DNA from: Rubrivivax sp.
Lineage (GTDB): Bacteria > Pseudomonadota > Gammaproteobacteria > Burkholderiales > Burkholderiaceae_C
Reading direction: 5' to 3'
Length of the DNA: 64,000 nt
NCBI GenBank assembly: GCA_020248915.1
Contig: JADCGP010000015.1
Location: forward strand, 1 to 64,000
Every line of letters starts with the position of its first letter. Positions within the stretch are counted from its first letter, which is position 1. The notes under the pieces were generated by a model, which was not told where the DNA came from, made no database searches, and worked only from the letters and a program-made list of their open reading frames with translations. Positions 50,456 to 58,938 of the stretch are shown here, in pieces. The translations under genes and the position numbers were made by a program.

Positions 50456-50950
50456 TCAGTACCTCAGGTTGACGCGCAGGACCACGGGCTCGCCGGCGCC
50501 GACGGTGAACTTGGACTCGTCCCACTTCGGGCTCGACATCGCATAGGTCCTGTTGTTCGACACCCCGTAGCCCTCTCTGGGCACGCCGAGGAGGTTCTTG
50601 TCGAGGCGGCCGTTGCCGTTCTCGTCGTGCACGACCGCCACCGCATAGGTGCCCGGCGGCAGGTTCGGGAACGCGCACGACGCCTGCGCGCCCTCGATCG
50701 GGGCGCGCACGGTGCGCGCGCCATCGCCGTCGGGGAAGCTGGCCGCGTCGGTGAAGAGGCGGCAGCTGAGCGCGCCCTTGGCGTTGCGGAACGACGAGAC
50801 CTCCAGCCGGAGCTGCGGGCCGCCGTCGGCCGTGGCCGGCGGCGCGAGCAGCGCGAGCGGCATGCCGGCGGTGAAGAGGGCCAGGCCTGCAGCGGCCTGG
50901 CGGTGGAGCGCCAGCGCGGCGGGGCGCAGGGTGTCGGGGTGTCGCTTCAT
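50456..50950 (-). CDS. DUF2141 exported protein
   Basis: 164 residues with a long signal peptide (to about ATA, residue 41). DUF2141 core: LRLEVSSFRNAKGALSCRLF, ASCAFPNLPPGTYAVAVVHDENGNGRLDKNLLGVPREGYGVSNN in pieces, and KFTVGAGEPVVLRVNLRY. The DENGNGRLDKN segment is calcium-binding-like. A beta-sandwich protein of unknown function. It lies between the TetR and SDR genes on the same strand. Confidence 0.9.
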   Translation of the reverse strand: MKRHPDTLRPAALALHRQAAAGLALFTAGMPLALLAPPATADGGPQLRLEVSSFRNAKGALSCRLFTDAASFPDGDGARTVRAPIEGAQASCAFPNLPPGTYAVAVVHDENGNGRLDKNLLGVPREGYGVSNNRTYAMSSPKWDESKFTVGAGEPVVLRVNLRY

Positions 50951-50954
50951 GGTC

Positions 50955-51035
50955 GGGTCCTTGGGTGGGTCGGCCGGGGCCGGTGGGTGGGTGGGGTGTC
51001 CGGATGGACGGGCGGATGGATGGATGGGTCGAGCG
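50955..51035. repeat. Degenerate gggtgggt / ggatggatgg tract before the DUF2141 gene
   Basis: The gap between the TetR and DUF2141 genes is a G-rich low-complexity run (ggtgggtgggtgggg, then ggcggatggatggatggg). Four closely spaced G-runs on this strand could fold as a G-quadruplex. Confidence 0.5.
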
Positions 51036-51058
51036 GTGCGCGGCAGGACGGCGGGCGC

Positions 51059-51697
51059 TCAGGCCGTCGGCGGCGCCAGGCCGAGGCCCGCCAGCACGTC
51101 GGTCACGGCCAGGCGTGCCAGGCGCTCGCCGTCGCGGTCGAAGGGGGTGATGCCCTCGAGTTCGAGGCACACCGGCCCGTGGATCGAGGCCCACAGGCGC
51201 AGCGCCGCCTCGTAGGCATCGGCCGGCCCGGCGCCGCGCGCGGCCAGGGCCTGGGCCACGGCCTCCACCAGCGCGCCGAGCGCGAGCCGCGCCTGCTGGC
51301 GCGAGAAGTCGCTGGGCACGTGGTCCGGCAGCGCGTTGCCGAACATCACACCGAACAGGGCCCGGTTGCCGAGCGCGAACGTGCGGTACGACAGCATCAC
51401 CGGCAGCAGCGCGCGCAGCGGGTCGCGGTGCCGGCGCCGCTCGCGCTCGACCGTGAACCGCAGCAGCGCGAAGCCCTCGACCTTCAGCCCCTCGCTCAAG
51501 CCGTTCTTGCCGCCGAACAGGGTGTAGACCACCTTGGTCGAGCAGTTGGCCCGCTGCGCCAGCGTGCGCAGCGTCAGGGCCTGCGGCCCCTCCTCGGCGA
51601 GCAGCCGGTGCGCCAGGTCGAGCAGCCCGCGTCGCGCTGCCGCGTCGCCCTCGCGCCGGGCGGCCTGGTAGTCGAAGACGATCGCGGGAGCTTCCAT
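51059..51697 (-). CDS. TetR/AcrR-family regulator
   Basis: 212 residues. HTH at about 22-68: RRGLLDLAHRLLAEEGPQALTLRTLAQRANCSTKVVYTLFGGKNGL, with the TetR KVVYTLFGGK recognition/turn signature, and an all-helical ligand domain containing a WHG-like C-terminal half (ALRLWASIHGPVCLELEGI). A palindrome adjoins its start codon and recurs before the SDR gene. Confidence 0.93.
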   Translation of the reverse strand: MEAPAIVFDYQAARREGDAAARRGLLDLAHRLLAEEGPQALTLRTLAQRANCSTKVVYTLFGGKNGLSEGLKVEGFALLRFTVERERRRHRDPLRALLPVMLSYRTFALGNRALFGVMFGNALPDHVPSDFSRQQARLALGALVEAVAQALAARGAGPADAYEAALRLWASIHGPVCLELEGITPFDRDGERLARLAVTDVLAGLGLAPPTA

Positions 51698-51699
51698 GA

Positions 51700-51714
51700 G
51701 GCAACACTGTTACC
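51700..51714. promoter_or_regulatory. TetR-type operator copy 1, at the tetR start
   Basis: GGCAACACTGTTACC is a near-perfect palindrome (GG-AACA-TGTT-CC) beginning three bases upstream of the tetR ATG, in the divergent region with the carboxymuconolactone-decarboxylase-like gene, which could also be controlled. Confidence 0.6.
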
Positions 51715-51804
51715 AAGATGGCGCCGAGTGTCAAGCGTCGGCCGACCACGCGCGCCAGGCGGCGCCGGCCGCTATGCTGCGGCGAACCCTTCAAGGAGCC
51801 GCCG

Positions 51805-52182
51805 ATGAACCTCGACGACAAGGGCCTGGCCACGCGCCGGGCGGTGCTGGGCGATGCCTACGTCGATGCCGCGCTGGCGGCGGCGTCCCCGTTCACGGCG
51901 CCGCTGCAGGAACTGGTGACGCGCCACGCCTGGGGCAACACCTGGCAGCGTCCCGGCATCGACCTGCGCACCCGCAGTATCGTCACGGTGTCGATGCTGG
52001 TGGCGCTGGGCCGGATGCACGAGCTGAAGATCCACGTGCGCGGTGCGCTGAACAACGGCGTCACGGTCGGGGAGTTGCAGGAGATCCTCCTGCATGCCAG
52101 CGTCTACTGTGGCTTCCCGGCCGCGGTGGACGCCTTCCGGCATGCAGCCGAGGTCGTCGAGGCGGCGACTGCCGACCGCTGA
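51805..52182 (+). CDS. Carboxymuconolactone decarboxylase family protein (PcaC-like)
   Basis: 125 residues. CMD core: FTAPLQELVTRHAWGNTWQRPGIDLRTRSIVTVSMLVALGR in pieces, HVRGALNNGVTVGELQEILLHASVYCGFPAA. The HAWG.TW.RPGLD-like segment and size resemble PcaC of the ortho-cleavage pathway. No other pca genes are in the window, and the local protocatechuate route is 4,5-cleavage. Start chosen at the ATG after AAGGAG. Confidence 0.88.
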   Translation: MNLDDKGLATRRAVLGDAYVDAALAAASPFTAPLQELVTRHAWGNTWQRPGIDLRTRSIVTVSMLVALGRMHELKIHVRGALNNGVTVGELQEILLHASVYCGFPAAVDAFRHAAEVVEAATADR

Positions 52183-52197
52183 GGGGGTGAGAGGCGC

Positions 52198-53238
52198 TCA
52201 GGCCACGCGGCCGAACCACCGCACCGACAGCGTGGCCCCAGCGGCGAGCAGCACCGCGGCGGCCCCGGCCAGCAGCGCGGTGATCTCGGTGTCGCGTCGG
52301 CTGACCTGCAGCCGCGACCCGAGCCCGAGATAGACGCGGCGCAGCGCCTCGGCACTGGCGGCGTGGTGGTACTCGCCGCCGGTCATCTCGGCCACGCGGC
52401 GCAGCGTGGGCTCGTCGAGCTGGAGGTAGATCGCCATGCCCTCGCCCGCAGCCAGGTGGCCGTCGGGCGTGCCGAGGCCGACCACGTGGATGCGCACACC
52501 GCGGTCGGCGGCCATCTTCGCGGCCTCGAGGGTGTCGACGCCCATCGTGCGCCGACCATCGCTCAGAAGGATGATCGCCGCCGAGCCGTGGGAGCCGGGC
52601 GCGACGGGGATGAAGGCCTTGGCCTGGGGCGACTCGGGTGGCTGGCCCAGGACGCGGCCAGGATCCTGTCGCGGGCCAAAGGTCATCGCGCCGAGATCGA
52701 GCCCGTGGTCCGGGAACAGCTCGGCCAAGCACAGCACGATCGCGTTGCCGATGGCCGTGCCGAGCTGCATCTGGATCGCGTCGATCGCCGCGGCCAGCGC
52801 GGCGCGGTCGAGCGTGGCCTGCTGGGCGACCTGGGCCGTGCCCGCGAAGGTGACCAGCCCGACCTCGACGTGCCCGGGCACCTCGGCCAGGAACGCCTTG
52901 GCCGCTTCCTGCGCGGCCGCCATGCGCGTGGGCTGCACGTCCGTGACGCGCATGCTGCGCGACGCGTCCATCGCCAGCAGGACGGTCGAGCGCGACCAGG
53001 GCAGGGCGACCGGCGCCACCGGCCGAGCGAGCGCCAGCAGCAGCAGCCCGAGCACCAGCAGCAACAGCAGCGGCGGCACGTGACGCCGCCAGGCCCGGCC
53101 GGCCGCGGCCTGCGCAACGTCCAGCCGCGGCAGCGCGAGCGGTGTCCTCGTGCGGCGGCGCAGGAGCCACCGGTACAGCAGCACCAGCAGCGGCAGCGCC
53201 AGCATCCACCACAGGTTGTGAGGCCACCAGAAGTGCAT
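52198..53238 (-). CDS. VWA-domain membrane protein, BatA-like
   Basis: 346 residues. Two N-terminal membrane helices (WWMLALPLLVLLYRWLL and VPPLLLLLVLGLLLLALA), a von Willebrand A domain (about 90-300) with the metal site DASRSM (DxSxS), VGLVTFAGTAQVAQQ and ILLSDGRRTMG, and a C-terminal helix. Bat-type proteins are normally encoded with a MoxR ATPase; none is here. Confidence 0.87.
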   Translation of the reverse strand: MHFWWPHNLWWMLALPLLVLLYRWLLRRRTRTPLALPRLDVAQAAAGRAWRRHVPPLLLLLVLGLLLLALARPVAPVALPWSRSTVLLAMDASRSMRVTDVQPTRMAAAQEAAKAFLAEVPGHVEVGLVTFAGTAQVAQQATLDRAALAAAIDAIQMQLGTAIGNAIVLCLAELFPDHGLDLGAMTFGPRQDPGRVLGQPPESPQAKAFIPVAPGSHGSAAIILLSDGRRTMGVDTLEAAKMAADRGVRIHVVGLGTPDGHLAAGEGMAIYLQLDEPTLRRVAEMTGGEYHHAASAEALRRVYLGLGSRLQVSRRDTEITALLAGAAAVLLAAGATLSVRWFGRVA

Positions 53239-53433
53239 CGTCTCCACCCGGCGCGAAGGCACCCCCCCACCCTCGACCGCCAGGGCGTGGCGGCGAGATG
53301 CGGGGGGAGCGTCGCGTGGCGGAGATTCTGACGCCGGCGGCCGCAGCCGCGGGGGACGAGGCCGTGCGGCGCGGCCTGGTGACGGTGCCGACGTGCAGGC
53401 CGCGGCGCGGGCCGCGGCCTGCGCAGTCGCTGG

Positions 53434-53796
53434 TCAGCGCGCGACGGCCACGATGCGGGCGACCGGGGCGGCGTGCCCCGGAGCCGCTTCCTGACCGTAG
53501 TCTTCGGCCGTGCCGCGGCGCAGCTCGCCGCGTGCCGAGGCGGCCAGCGTCTCGGCGCGCACGTCCGCGCGGCTGCGCGCAGGGACGAAGGCGTCGTTGG
53601 CCTGGCGGTCGAACTCGCTCACCAGCAGCGTGCCGGCGGCGCGCGCCTGCATCAGCTGCGTCTGGACATCGGCCCGCGTCAGCGTCGACGCGACGGCCTG
53701 CGGGTACTCGTAGCTGGCTTCTTGCGCGGCGGCGGCGCCGGACAGGCCGGCGAGGATGGCGACGAGGACGGCGGCGCGGGTGGAGAAGTAGGTCAT
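53434..53796 (-). CDS. DUF4148 exported protein
   Basis: 120 residues: a signal peptide cleaved after AAAA (about residue 24), then the DUF4148 motif LTRADVQTQLMQARAAGTL with VSEFDRQAND and ADVRAETLAA. Members are small periplasmic proteins, abundant in Burkholderiales, of unknown function. Divergent from the two-component system. Confidence 0.92.
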   Translation of the reverse strand: MTYFSTRAAVLVAILAGLSGAAAAQEASYEYPQAVASTLTRADVQTQLMQARAAGTLLVSEFDRQANDAFVPARSRADVRAETLAASARGELRRGTAEDYGQEAAPGHAAPVARIVAVAR

Positions 53797-53908
53797 GACG
53801 GGCTCCTTGACGGCTGGGTTGGGTTGGCGGCCTGCACGCTCGGGTTTGTTCCGCAGGCCGTGGGAACGAATGGTGTGCCGCCGGGCCGAGCGACAACGAA
53901 CGTGGCGA

Positions 53909-53922
53909 TGACAATTTCGTAA
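53909..53922. promoter_or_regulatory. Possible response-regulator half-site/promoter TGACAATTTCGTAA
   Basis: An AT-rich island within GC-rich DNA, 48 bp before the response-regulator ATG. TGACA-N4-CGTAA resembles the TGACA/TGTAA half-sites of CusR/CopR-type regulators; assignment is tentative. Confidence 0.35.
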
Positions 53923-53969
53923 TCCGGCGGGGCGACCGGTCGTGCGACGATTCCGTCAGGAGAGCCAAC

Positions 53970-54656
53970 ATGAGACTGCTGGTCATCGAGGACGAGCCCA
54001 AGCTCGCGCAGTACCTGCACAAGGGGCTGAGCGAGAACGGCCATGTCGTCGACGTGGCGCACGACGGCATCGAAGGCCGGCGTCTGGCCACCGGCGGCGA
54101 TTACGACCTGGTGCTGCTCGACCTGATGCTGCCCGGCGTCGACGGCTTCGGCGTGCTCGCCGCCATCCGCGAGCGCAGCCGCCAGCTGCCGGTGTTGATG
54201 CTGACCGCCCGCGACAAGGTCGAGGATCGCGTCCGTGGCCTGGAGCAGGGCGCCGACGACTACCTGGTCAAGCCGTTCGCCTTCAGCGAGCTGCTGGCCC
54301 GGGTGGCAGCGCTGCTGCGGCGCGGCCACGGCGGCCAGTCGCAGGCGATCACAGAGCTGCGCCTGGGCGACCTGGAGCTCGACCTGATTGCGCGCAAGGC
54401 CCGACGGGCCGGCCAGCGGCTGGACCTGACGGCCAAGGAATTCAAGCTGCTGACGCTGCTGCTGCGGCGGCGCGGGCAGATCCTGTCGCGCACGACGCTG
54501 GCCGAGCAGGTCTGGGACATGAACTTCGACTCCGACACCAACGTGGTCGAGGTCGCCGTGCGCCGGCTGCGGGCCAAGCTCGACGATCCCTTCGAGCGCA
54601 AGCTGCTGCACACCGTGCGCGGCATGGGCTACGTGCTCGAGGAGCGTGCCGAATGA
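53970..54656 (+). CDS. OmpR/CusR-type response regulator
   Basis: 228 residues. Receiver domain with phospho-acceptor Asp51 in [10 protein letters not shown], acidic pair in VIEDEP, Thr79 and Lys101; then a winged-helix DNA-binding domain with [32 protein letters not shown] in pieces, and the C-terminal [24 protein letters not shown]. Closest in type to the heavy-metal and QseB groups. ATGA overlap with the kinase gene. Confidence 0.96.
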   Translation: MRLLVIEDEPKLAQYLHKGLSENGHVVDVAHDGIEGRRLATGGDYDLVLLDLMLPGVDGFGVLAAIRERSRQLPVLMLTARDKVEDRVRGLEQGADDYLVKPFAFSELLARVAALLRRGHGGQSQAITELRLGDLELDLIARKARRAGQRLDLTAKEFKLLTLLLRRRGQILSRTTLAEQVWDMNFDSDTNVVEVAVRRLRAKLDDPFERKLLHTVRGMGYVLEERAE

Positions 54657-55993
54657 CCGTCTGCAGCCACTCCATCAGCAGAAGGCTGTCGAGGAAGCTG
54701 GCGCTGCTGACCGTGCTGGTGCTCGGCGCGCTGTCGATCGCGTCATGGGTGTCGGTCTACATGCTGATCGTGCAGCGCAATGCCGATGACCTGGTGCGGC
54801 GCGCCGAGCTCATCGGGTCGACGCTTAGGCTGGAAGCGCGCAGCGGCGGCGAACAGGCCGTCCGGCAGCGCCTGCGCAGCGACCAGTCGATGCGCGGCGA
54901 CTCGCGCCTCGAGGTCCGGGCTGCCGACGGCAGCCTGCTGCACGCCGACCCGGTCCCGCCGCGGATGGCCGACGCCGAGTACCTGCGCAGCCTGGACTTC
55001 GACATCGACGTGCCGGAAGTCCCGGGCGGACGGCTGCGGGCGCGCTACACCATCGACTACACGCCCGACGCCGAGATGGGCACGCGCTGGGCCTGGGTGC
55101 TGACGCTGGTGACGCTGGTGGCCGGCGCGCTGGTGGCGGCGGGTGCATCCTGGCATGTCCGGCGCCAGCTGCGCCCGCTGGAGTCGCTCGCGGCGCAGAC
55201 GCGGGCGATCTCCGCCAGCAGGCTCGACCAGCGGCTGGCCCTGGCCGACCCAGCCTCGGAGCTGCTGCCGTGGATCGAGCAGTTCAACGCGCTGATGGAG
55301 CGGCTGGAGCGCGCCTACACGCAGCTCGAGGCGTTCAACGCCGACGTCGCGCACGAGCTGCGCACCCCGCTCGCCAGCCTGATCGGCGAGACCGAGGTCG
55401 CGCTCGCGCGCGAGCGGCCGGCGGCCGCGCTGCGCGAGACGCTGGCCTCCAACCTCGAGGAGATGCACCGGCTGTCGGCGCTGGTCAACGACATGCTGTT
55501 CCTGTCGCAGGCCGACCGTGGTGCCGTGGCGCGCCGCGGCCCTCCGGCCAGCCTGGCCGAGCTGGCCGCGCAGGTGCTGGAATTCCACGAGGCGCCGTTC
55601 GAGGACGCAGGCGTCCGCGTGCGCATCGAGGGCGATGCCCGGGTGGCCGTCGACGAGCCGCTGCTCAAGCGTGCGCTGTCCAACCTGCTGGGCAATGCCG
55701 CGCGCTTTGCCGAGCGCGGCTCCACCGTCGTCGTCCAGATCGATGCTGCTGCTGCCGACCGTGTGCGGGTGATGGTCGAGAACGCCGGCCCCTCGATCGA
55801 TCCGCAGGCGCTGCCCCGCGTGTTCGACCGCTTCTTCCGCGCCGACGAGTCGCGCGCCTGCTGCGACGGGCAGAGCCACCACGGACTCGGCCTGGCCATC
55901 GTGGCGGCGATCGCTCGCATGCACGCCGGGTCGACCCTGGCGGAGTCGGCGCAAGGGCGCACGCGCGTGGGATTCACGCTCGCGGCGGGCTGA
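54653..55993 (+). CDS. Heavy-metal-type sensor histidine kinase
   Basis: 446 residues. Membrane helix 1 at about 17-40, a periplasmic sensor (about 41-147), helix 2 at about 148-166, HAMP linker, H-box [16 protein letters not shown] with His234, N-box [14 protein letters not shown]-boxes [22 protein letters not shown]-like [19 protein letters not shown] segment just before the G2 box contains two Cys and two His, as seen in CusS-type kinases. The stimulus is unknown. Confidence 0.95.
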   Translation: MTVCSHSISRRLSRKLALLTVLVLGALSIASWVSVYMLIVQRNADDLVRRAELIGSTLRLEARSGGEQAVRQRLRSDQSMRGDSRLEVRAADGSLLHADPVPPRMADAEYLRSLDFDIDVPEVPGGRLRARYTIDYTPDAEMGTRWAWVLTLVTLVAGALVAAGASWHVRRQLRPLESLAAQTRAISASRLDQRLALADPASELLPWIEQFNALMERLERAYTQLEAFNADVAHELRTPLASLIGETEVALARERPAAALRETLASNLEEMHRLSALVNDMLFLSQADRGAVARRGPPASLAELAAQVLEFHEAPFEDAGVRVRIEGDARVAVDEPLLKRALSNLLGNAARFAERGSTVVVQIDAAAADRVRVMVENAGPSIDPQALPRVFDRFFRADESRACCDGQSHHGLGLAIVAAIARMHAGSTLAESAQGRTRVGFTLAAG

Positions 55994-56113
55994 AGGCCGC
56001 CGCGGGTAGGATCCCGGTGCGCGCCGCCGCCGCGGTGCGCGCAGCGCTGCGGCCGCCAGAGCGCCCGGCCGCGGCGCGCGCTCGCCGACCCTGCAGACCC
56101 CAAGGAGACACCC

Positions 56114-56947
56114 ATGAAGCAGCACCGCGTCATCACCAGCGACGGCGTCGGCCTGAACGTGCTCGAGGCCGGGTCCGGCCCCGCGCTCGTGCTGATCCCC
56201 GGCTGGTCGCAGGCGGCCGAGCAGTTCCGGTTCCAGATCGAGGGCCTGTCCGACCGCTACCGCGTGATCGCCATCGACATGCGCGGCCACGGCGACTCCG
56301 ACAAGCCCGCGCACGGCTACCGGATCCAGCGCCTGGCCAAGGACGTCTGGGACGCGCTGCGCGCGCTGGACCTGCGGGACGTGACCATCCTCGGCCACAG
56401 CATGGGCTGCTCGGTGCTGTGGTGCTACTTCGACCTGTTCGGCGCCGAGCGCATCGGCAAGTTCGTGTTCTGCGACGAGCCTCCGTTCCTGACGTCGAAC
56501 CCGGCGTGGAGCGAGGAGGAGCTGGCGCAGGCCGGCGCGATCTTCGCTCCCGACGCCGTCACCGGGACGGCCAACGCGCTGGCCGGCCCCGACGGCGTGG
56601 CCACGTCCAAGGGTTTCGTCGGCGGCATGGTGACCTCGGCGATGCCCGCCGAACAGCTCGAGTGGATGATCGGCTGCAACCTGAAGTTCCCGCGCGCCCA
56701 CGCCGCCGCTCTGATCTACAACCACTGCCACCAGGACTGGCGCGACGTGATGCCGCGCATCGACCGGCCCGCGCTCTACATCGGCGGGCGGGTGAGCCTG
56801 GTGCCCTGGAAGGGCGTGGCGTGGTCCGCCTCGGCCACGCCGGGCGCGCGGCTCGAGATCTTCGAGGAGGCCGAGGGCGGCCAGCACTTCATGTTCGTCG
56901 AGAACCCGGGCAAGTTCAACCGCATCCTCGCCGACTTCATCGGCTGA
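56114..56947 (+). CDS. Alpha/beta hydrolase
   Basis: 277 residues. GPALVLIPGWSQAAEQFRFQ (oxyanion), AIDMRGHGDSDKP, nucleophile Ser in ILGHSMGCSVLW, terminal His in EAEGGQHFMFVENP. Resembles haloperoxidase/esterase-type AB hydrolases. GGAG ribosome-binding site. Stands alone between the kinase and the convergent marC gene. Confidence 0.9.
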   Translation: MKQHRVITSDGVGLNVLEAGSGPALVLIPGWSQAAEQFRFQIEGLSDRYRVIAIDMRGHGDSDKPAHGYRIQRLAKDVWDALRALDLRDVTILGHSMGCSVLWCYFDLFGAERIGKFVFCDEPPFLTSNPAWSEEELAQAGAIFAPDAVTGTANALAGPDGVATSKGFVGGMVTSAMPAEQLEWMIGCNLKFPRAHAAALIYNHCHQDWRDVMPRIDRPALYIGGRVSLVPWKGVAWSASATPGARLEIFEEAEGGQHFMFVENPGKFNRILADFIG

Positions 56948-56993
56948 CAGACGTGGGGCCTCGCCGCCGCGGCGGGGCTGCACCGGTCCGCGC

Positions 56994-57674
56994 TCAGGGC
57001 GCCTGCCGCTGCAGCTCGGCCCAGCCGGTCCAGATGATCTCGATGCCGATGCACAGCAGCACGAAGGCCATGATGCGCATCAGCACCAGCATGCCGACCT
57101 CGCCGAGGCGGTCGAGCAGCCGCGCCGCGTGCCGGTACACCAGGTAGATCACCAGCACGGTCAGCGTGGCGCCCGCGACGGCGATGACGGCGCCGGCCAC
57201 GTACAGCGCCGGCGTGGAGGGCAGCTTGGCGCCAAGCGCGATCGACGCGGCGATCGTGCCCGGCCCGGCGGTCAGCGGGAAGGTGATCGGGAAGAAGCTG
57301 CGCTCGACGATCTGAGCCTCGGTCAGCGTGGCCGGCTGCGCCCGCACCACCGCCGAGCGCACCTCGTCGTCCGCCTGGCTCATCAGCATGCGCCAGGCCG
57401 AGGCCGCGACCAGCAGCCCGCCGGCCACGCGGACGATCGGCAGCGAGATGCCGAAGAAGTCGAGCACGTAGGTGCCCACCAGCATCGAGCCCACGAGGAT
57501 GAACCAGCAGTTGATGGCCACCTGGCGGGCCAGCTTCGCGATGGTCTGCGGGTCCCGGCCGGCGGTGGCCATGAAGACCGGCGCTCCCGACAGTGGGTTG
57601 ATGATCGGCAGCAGCGTGAGCGGCACGATCACGAGGGAAGGCAGCAGGCTGGCGAGCGACGTGGCCGTTGTCAT
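56994..57674 (-). CDS. MarC family integral membrane protein
   Basis: 226 residues with six membrane helices and family motifs LLPIINPLSGAPVFMATAG, SFFPITFPLTAGPGTIAASIALG and the C-terminal MRIMAFVLLCIGIEIIWTG. Function of MarC/UPF0056 proteins is unknown. Last gene of the minus-strand pirin - doxX - marC run. Confidence 0.93.
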   Translation of the reverse strand: MTTATSLASLLPSLVIVPLTLLPIINPLSGAPVFMATAGRDPQTIAKLARQVAINCWFILVGSMLVGTYVLDFFGISLPIVRVAGGLLVAASAWRMLMSQADDEVRSAVVRAQPATLTEAQIVERSFFPITFPLTAGPGTIAASIALGAKLPSTPALYVAGAVIAVAGATLTVLVIYLVYRHAARLLDRLGEVGMLVLMRIMAFVLLCIGIEIIWTGWAELQRQAP

Positions 57675-57730
57675 GGGTGTGGAGTGTCGCCGACCTCGGG
57701 GTTCCGGCACGCCCACGCGCCGGGCGGCGC

Positions 57731-58141
57731 TCAGCGCGCGCGGCGCGCGTCCACGCTGAAGCCGCCGGGGCCGAGGGCGAACACCATCAGCATGCCGCCG
57801 GCGACCGCCAGGTTCTTCATGAACATCAGCATCTCGGTGGTCTGCCGCTCCGGCGGCGCGGCCCAGTAGGCGTGGAACAGCACCGAGGCGAGCAGCGTGA
57901 ACGCGGCCAGGGCCAGCGCCGCCCAGCGCGCCCGGTAGCCGACCGCCAGGGCCAGCCCGGCGCCGATCTCCAGGGCGATCGTGCCGGCTGCCAGCAGCGC
58001 CGGCAGCGGCAGGCCCCCCGAGGCGACGTAGGCCGCGGTGCCGTCGAAGTTGCCGAGCTTGGAGAAGCCGGCCAGCACGAACATCAGCGCCAGCAGGAGG
58101 CGGCCGGCCAGTGCCGCGAAGTCGGTTGCCGTCGGTCTCAT
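57731..58141 (-). CDS. DoxX family membrane protein
   Basis: 136 residues (ATG 58141 preceded by GGGAG; ATG 58156 is possible). Four helices with LAGRLLLALMFVLAGFSKL at the start, ALEIGAGLALAVGY, and MFMKNLAVAGGMLMVFALGPG at the end, the DoxX pattern. Frequently encoded with pirin as here (21 bp gap); implicated in redox or thiol stress in other bacteria. Confidence 0.92.
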   Translation of the reverse strand: MRPTATDFAALAGRLLLALMFVLAGFSKLGNFDGTAAYVASGGLPLPALLAAGTIALEIGAGLALAVGYRARWAALALAAFTLLASVLFHAYWAAPPERQTTEMLMFMKNLAVAGGMLMVFALGPGGFSVDARRAR

Positions 58142-58161
58142 CGTCGTCGCTCCCATGGGTG

Positions 58162-58860
58162 TCAGGGCAGGTCGAACACCAGCACCTCGGCCGCCTCGCC
58201 GCGGTCGAGCCGCAGCAGGGCGGCGCCCGCCAGCTTCGCTGCGTCGCCCGTGCCGAGCCGCTCGCCGTCGAGGTGCACCGACCCGCGCGCCACGTGCACG
58301 TAGGCACGCCGGCCGGGGCCGAGCGCGAGCGAGGCCGCCTCGGCGCCGTCGAGCAGGCCGACGTACAGCCGCGCATCCTGGCGGATCGTCACCGAGCCGT
58401 CCGCGCCGTTGGGCGAGGCCACGAGCCGAAGCCGGCCGCGCTTGCCGGCTTCGTCGAAGTGCCTCTCCTCGTAGCCCGGCGGCCCGCCGCGCGTGTCGGG
58501 CTCGATCCAGACCTGCAGGAAGTGCGTGGTCCGCGAGGCCGAGTGGTTGAACTCCGAGTGCTGCACGCCGCTGCCGGCGCTCATCCGTTGCACGTCGCCG
58601 GGGCGGATCACCGAGCCGTTGCCCATGCTGTCGCGATGCGCGAGCTCGCCGTCGAGCACGTAGCTGATGATCTCCATGTCGCGGTGGCCGTGCGTGCCGA
58701 AGCCCTGCCCGGGCGCGATCCGGTCCTCGTTGATCACGCGCAGCGGGCCGAAGCCCATGTGCGCCGGGTCGTGGTAGCCGGCGAACGAGAACGAGTGGTA
58801 CGACTGCAGCCAGCCGTGGTCGGCGAAGCCGCGCTCGTGGCCGCGGCGCAGGGTCAGCAT
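58162..58860 (-). CDS. Pirin family protein
   Basis: 232 residues. Pirin N-terminal cupin with the metal-ligand stretch FGTHGHRDMEIISYVLDGELAHRDSMGN in pieces (three His and a Glu) and QRMSAGSGVQHSEFN, and the divergent C-terminal cupin. YhhW-like quercetinase or regulatory roles are known for the family. ATG 58860 keeps the conserved MLTLRRGHERG start. Confidence 0.94.
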   Translation of the reverse strand: MLTLRRGHERGFADHGWLQSYHSFSFAGYHDPAHMGFGPLRVINEDRIAPGQGFGTHGHRDMEIISYVLDGELAHRDSMGNGSVIRPGDVQRMSAGSGVQHSEFNHSASRTTHFLQVWIEPDTRGGPPGYEERHFDEAGKRGRLRLVASPNGADGSVTIRQDARLYVGLLDGAEAASLALGPGRRAYVHVARGSVHLDGERLGTGDAAKLAGAALLRLDRGEAAEVLVFDLP

Positions 58861-58938
58861 GGGGGACTCCGGGGGCATCGGACCGCGAGACGATAAGCGA
58901 CGCGGCCGCCGCCGCGGCCGCGCGGGCATACTGACGCG

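Noticed and set aside
51805-52182. Protocatechuate ortho-cleavage pathway from the PcaC-like gene
   Set aside because: Only a lone carboxymuconolactone-decarboxylase-family gene is present; many such proteins are unrelated peroxidase- or AhpD-like enzymes and the window's route is 4,5-cleavage.
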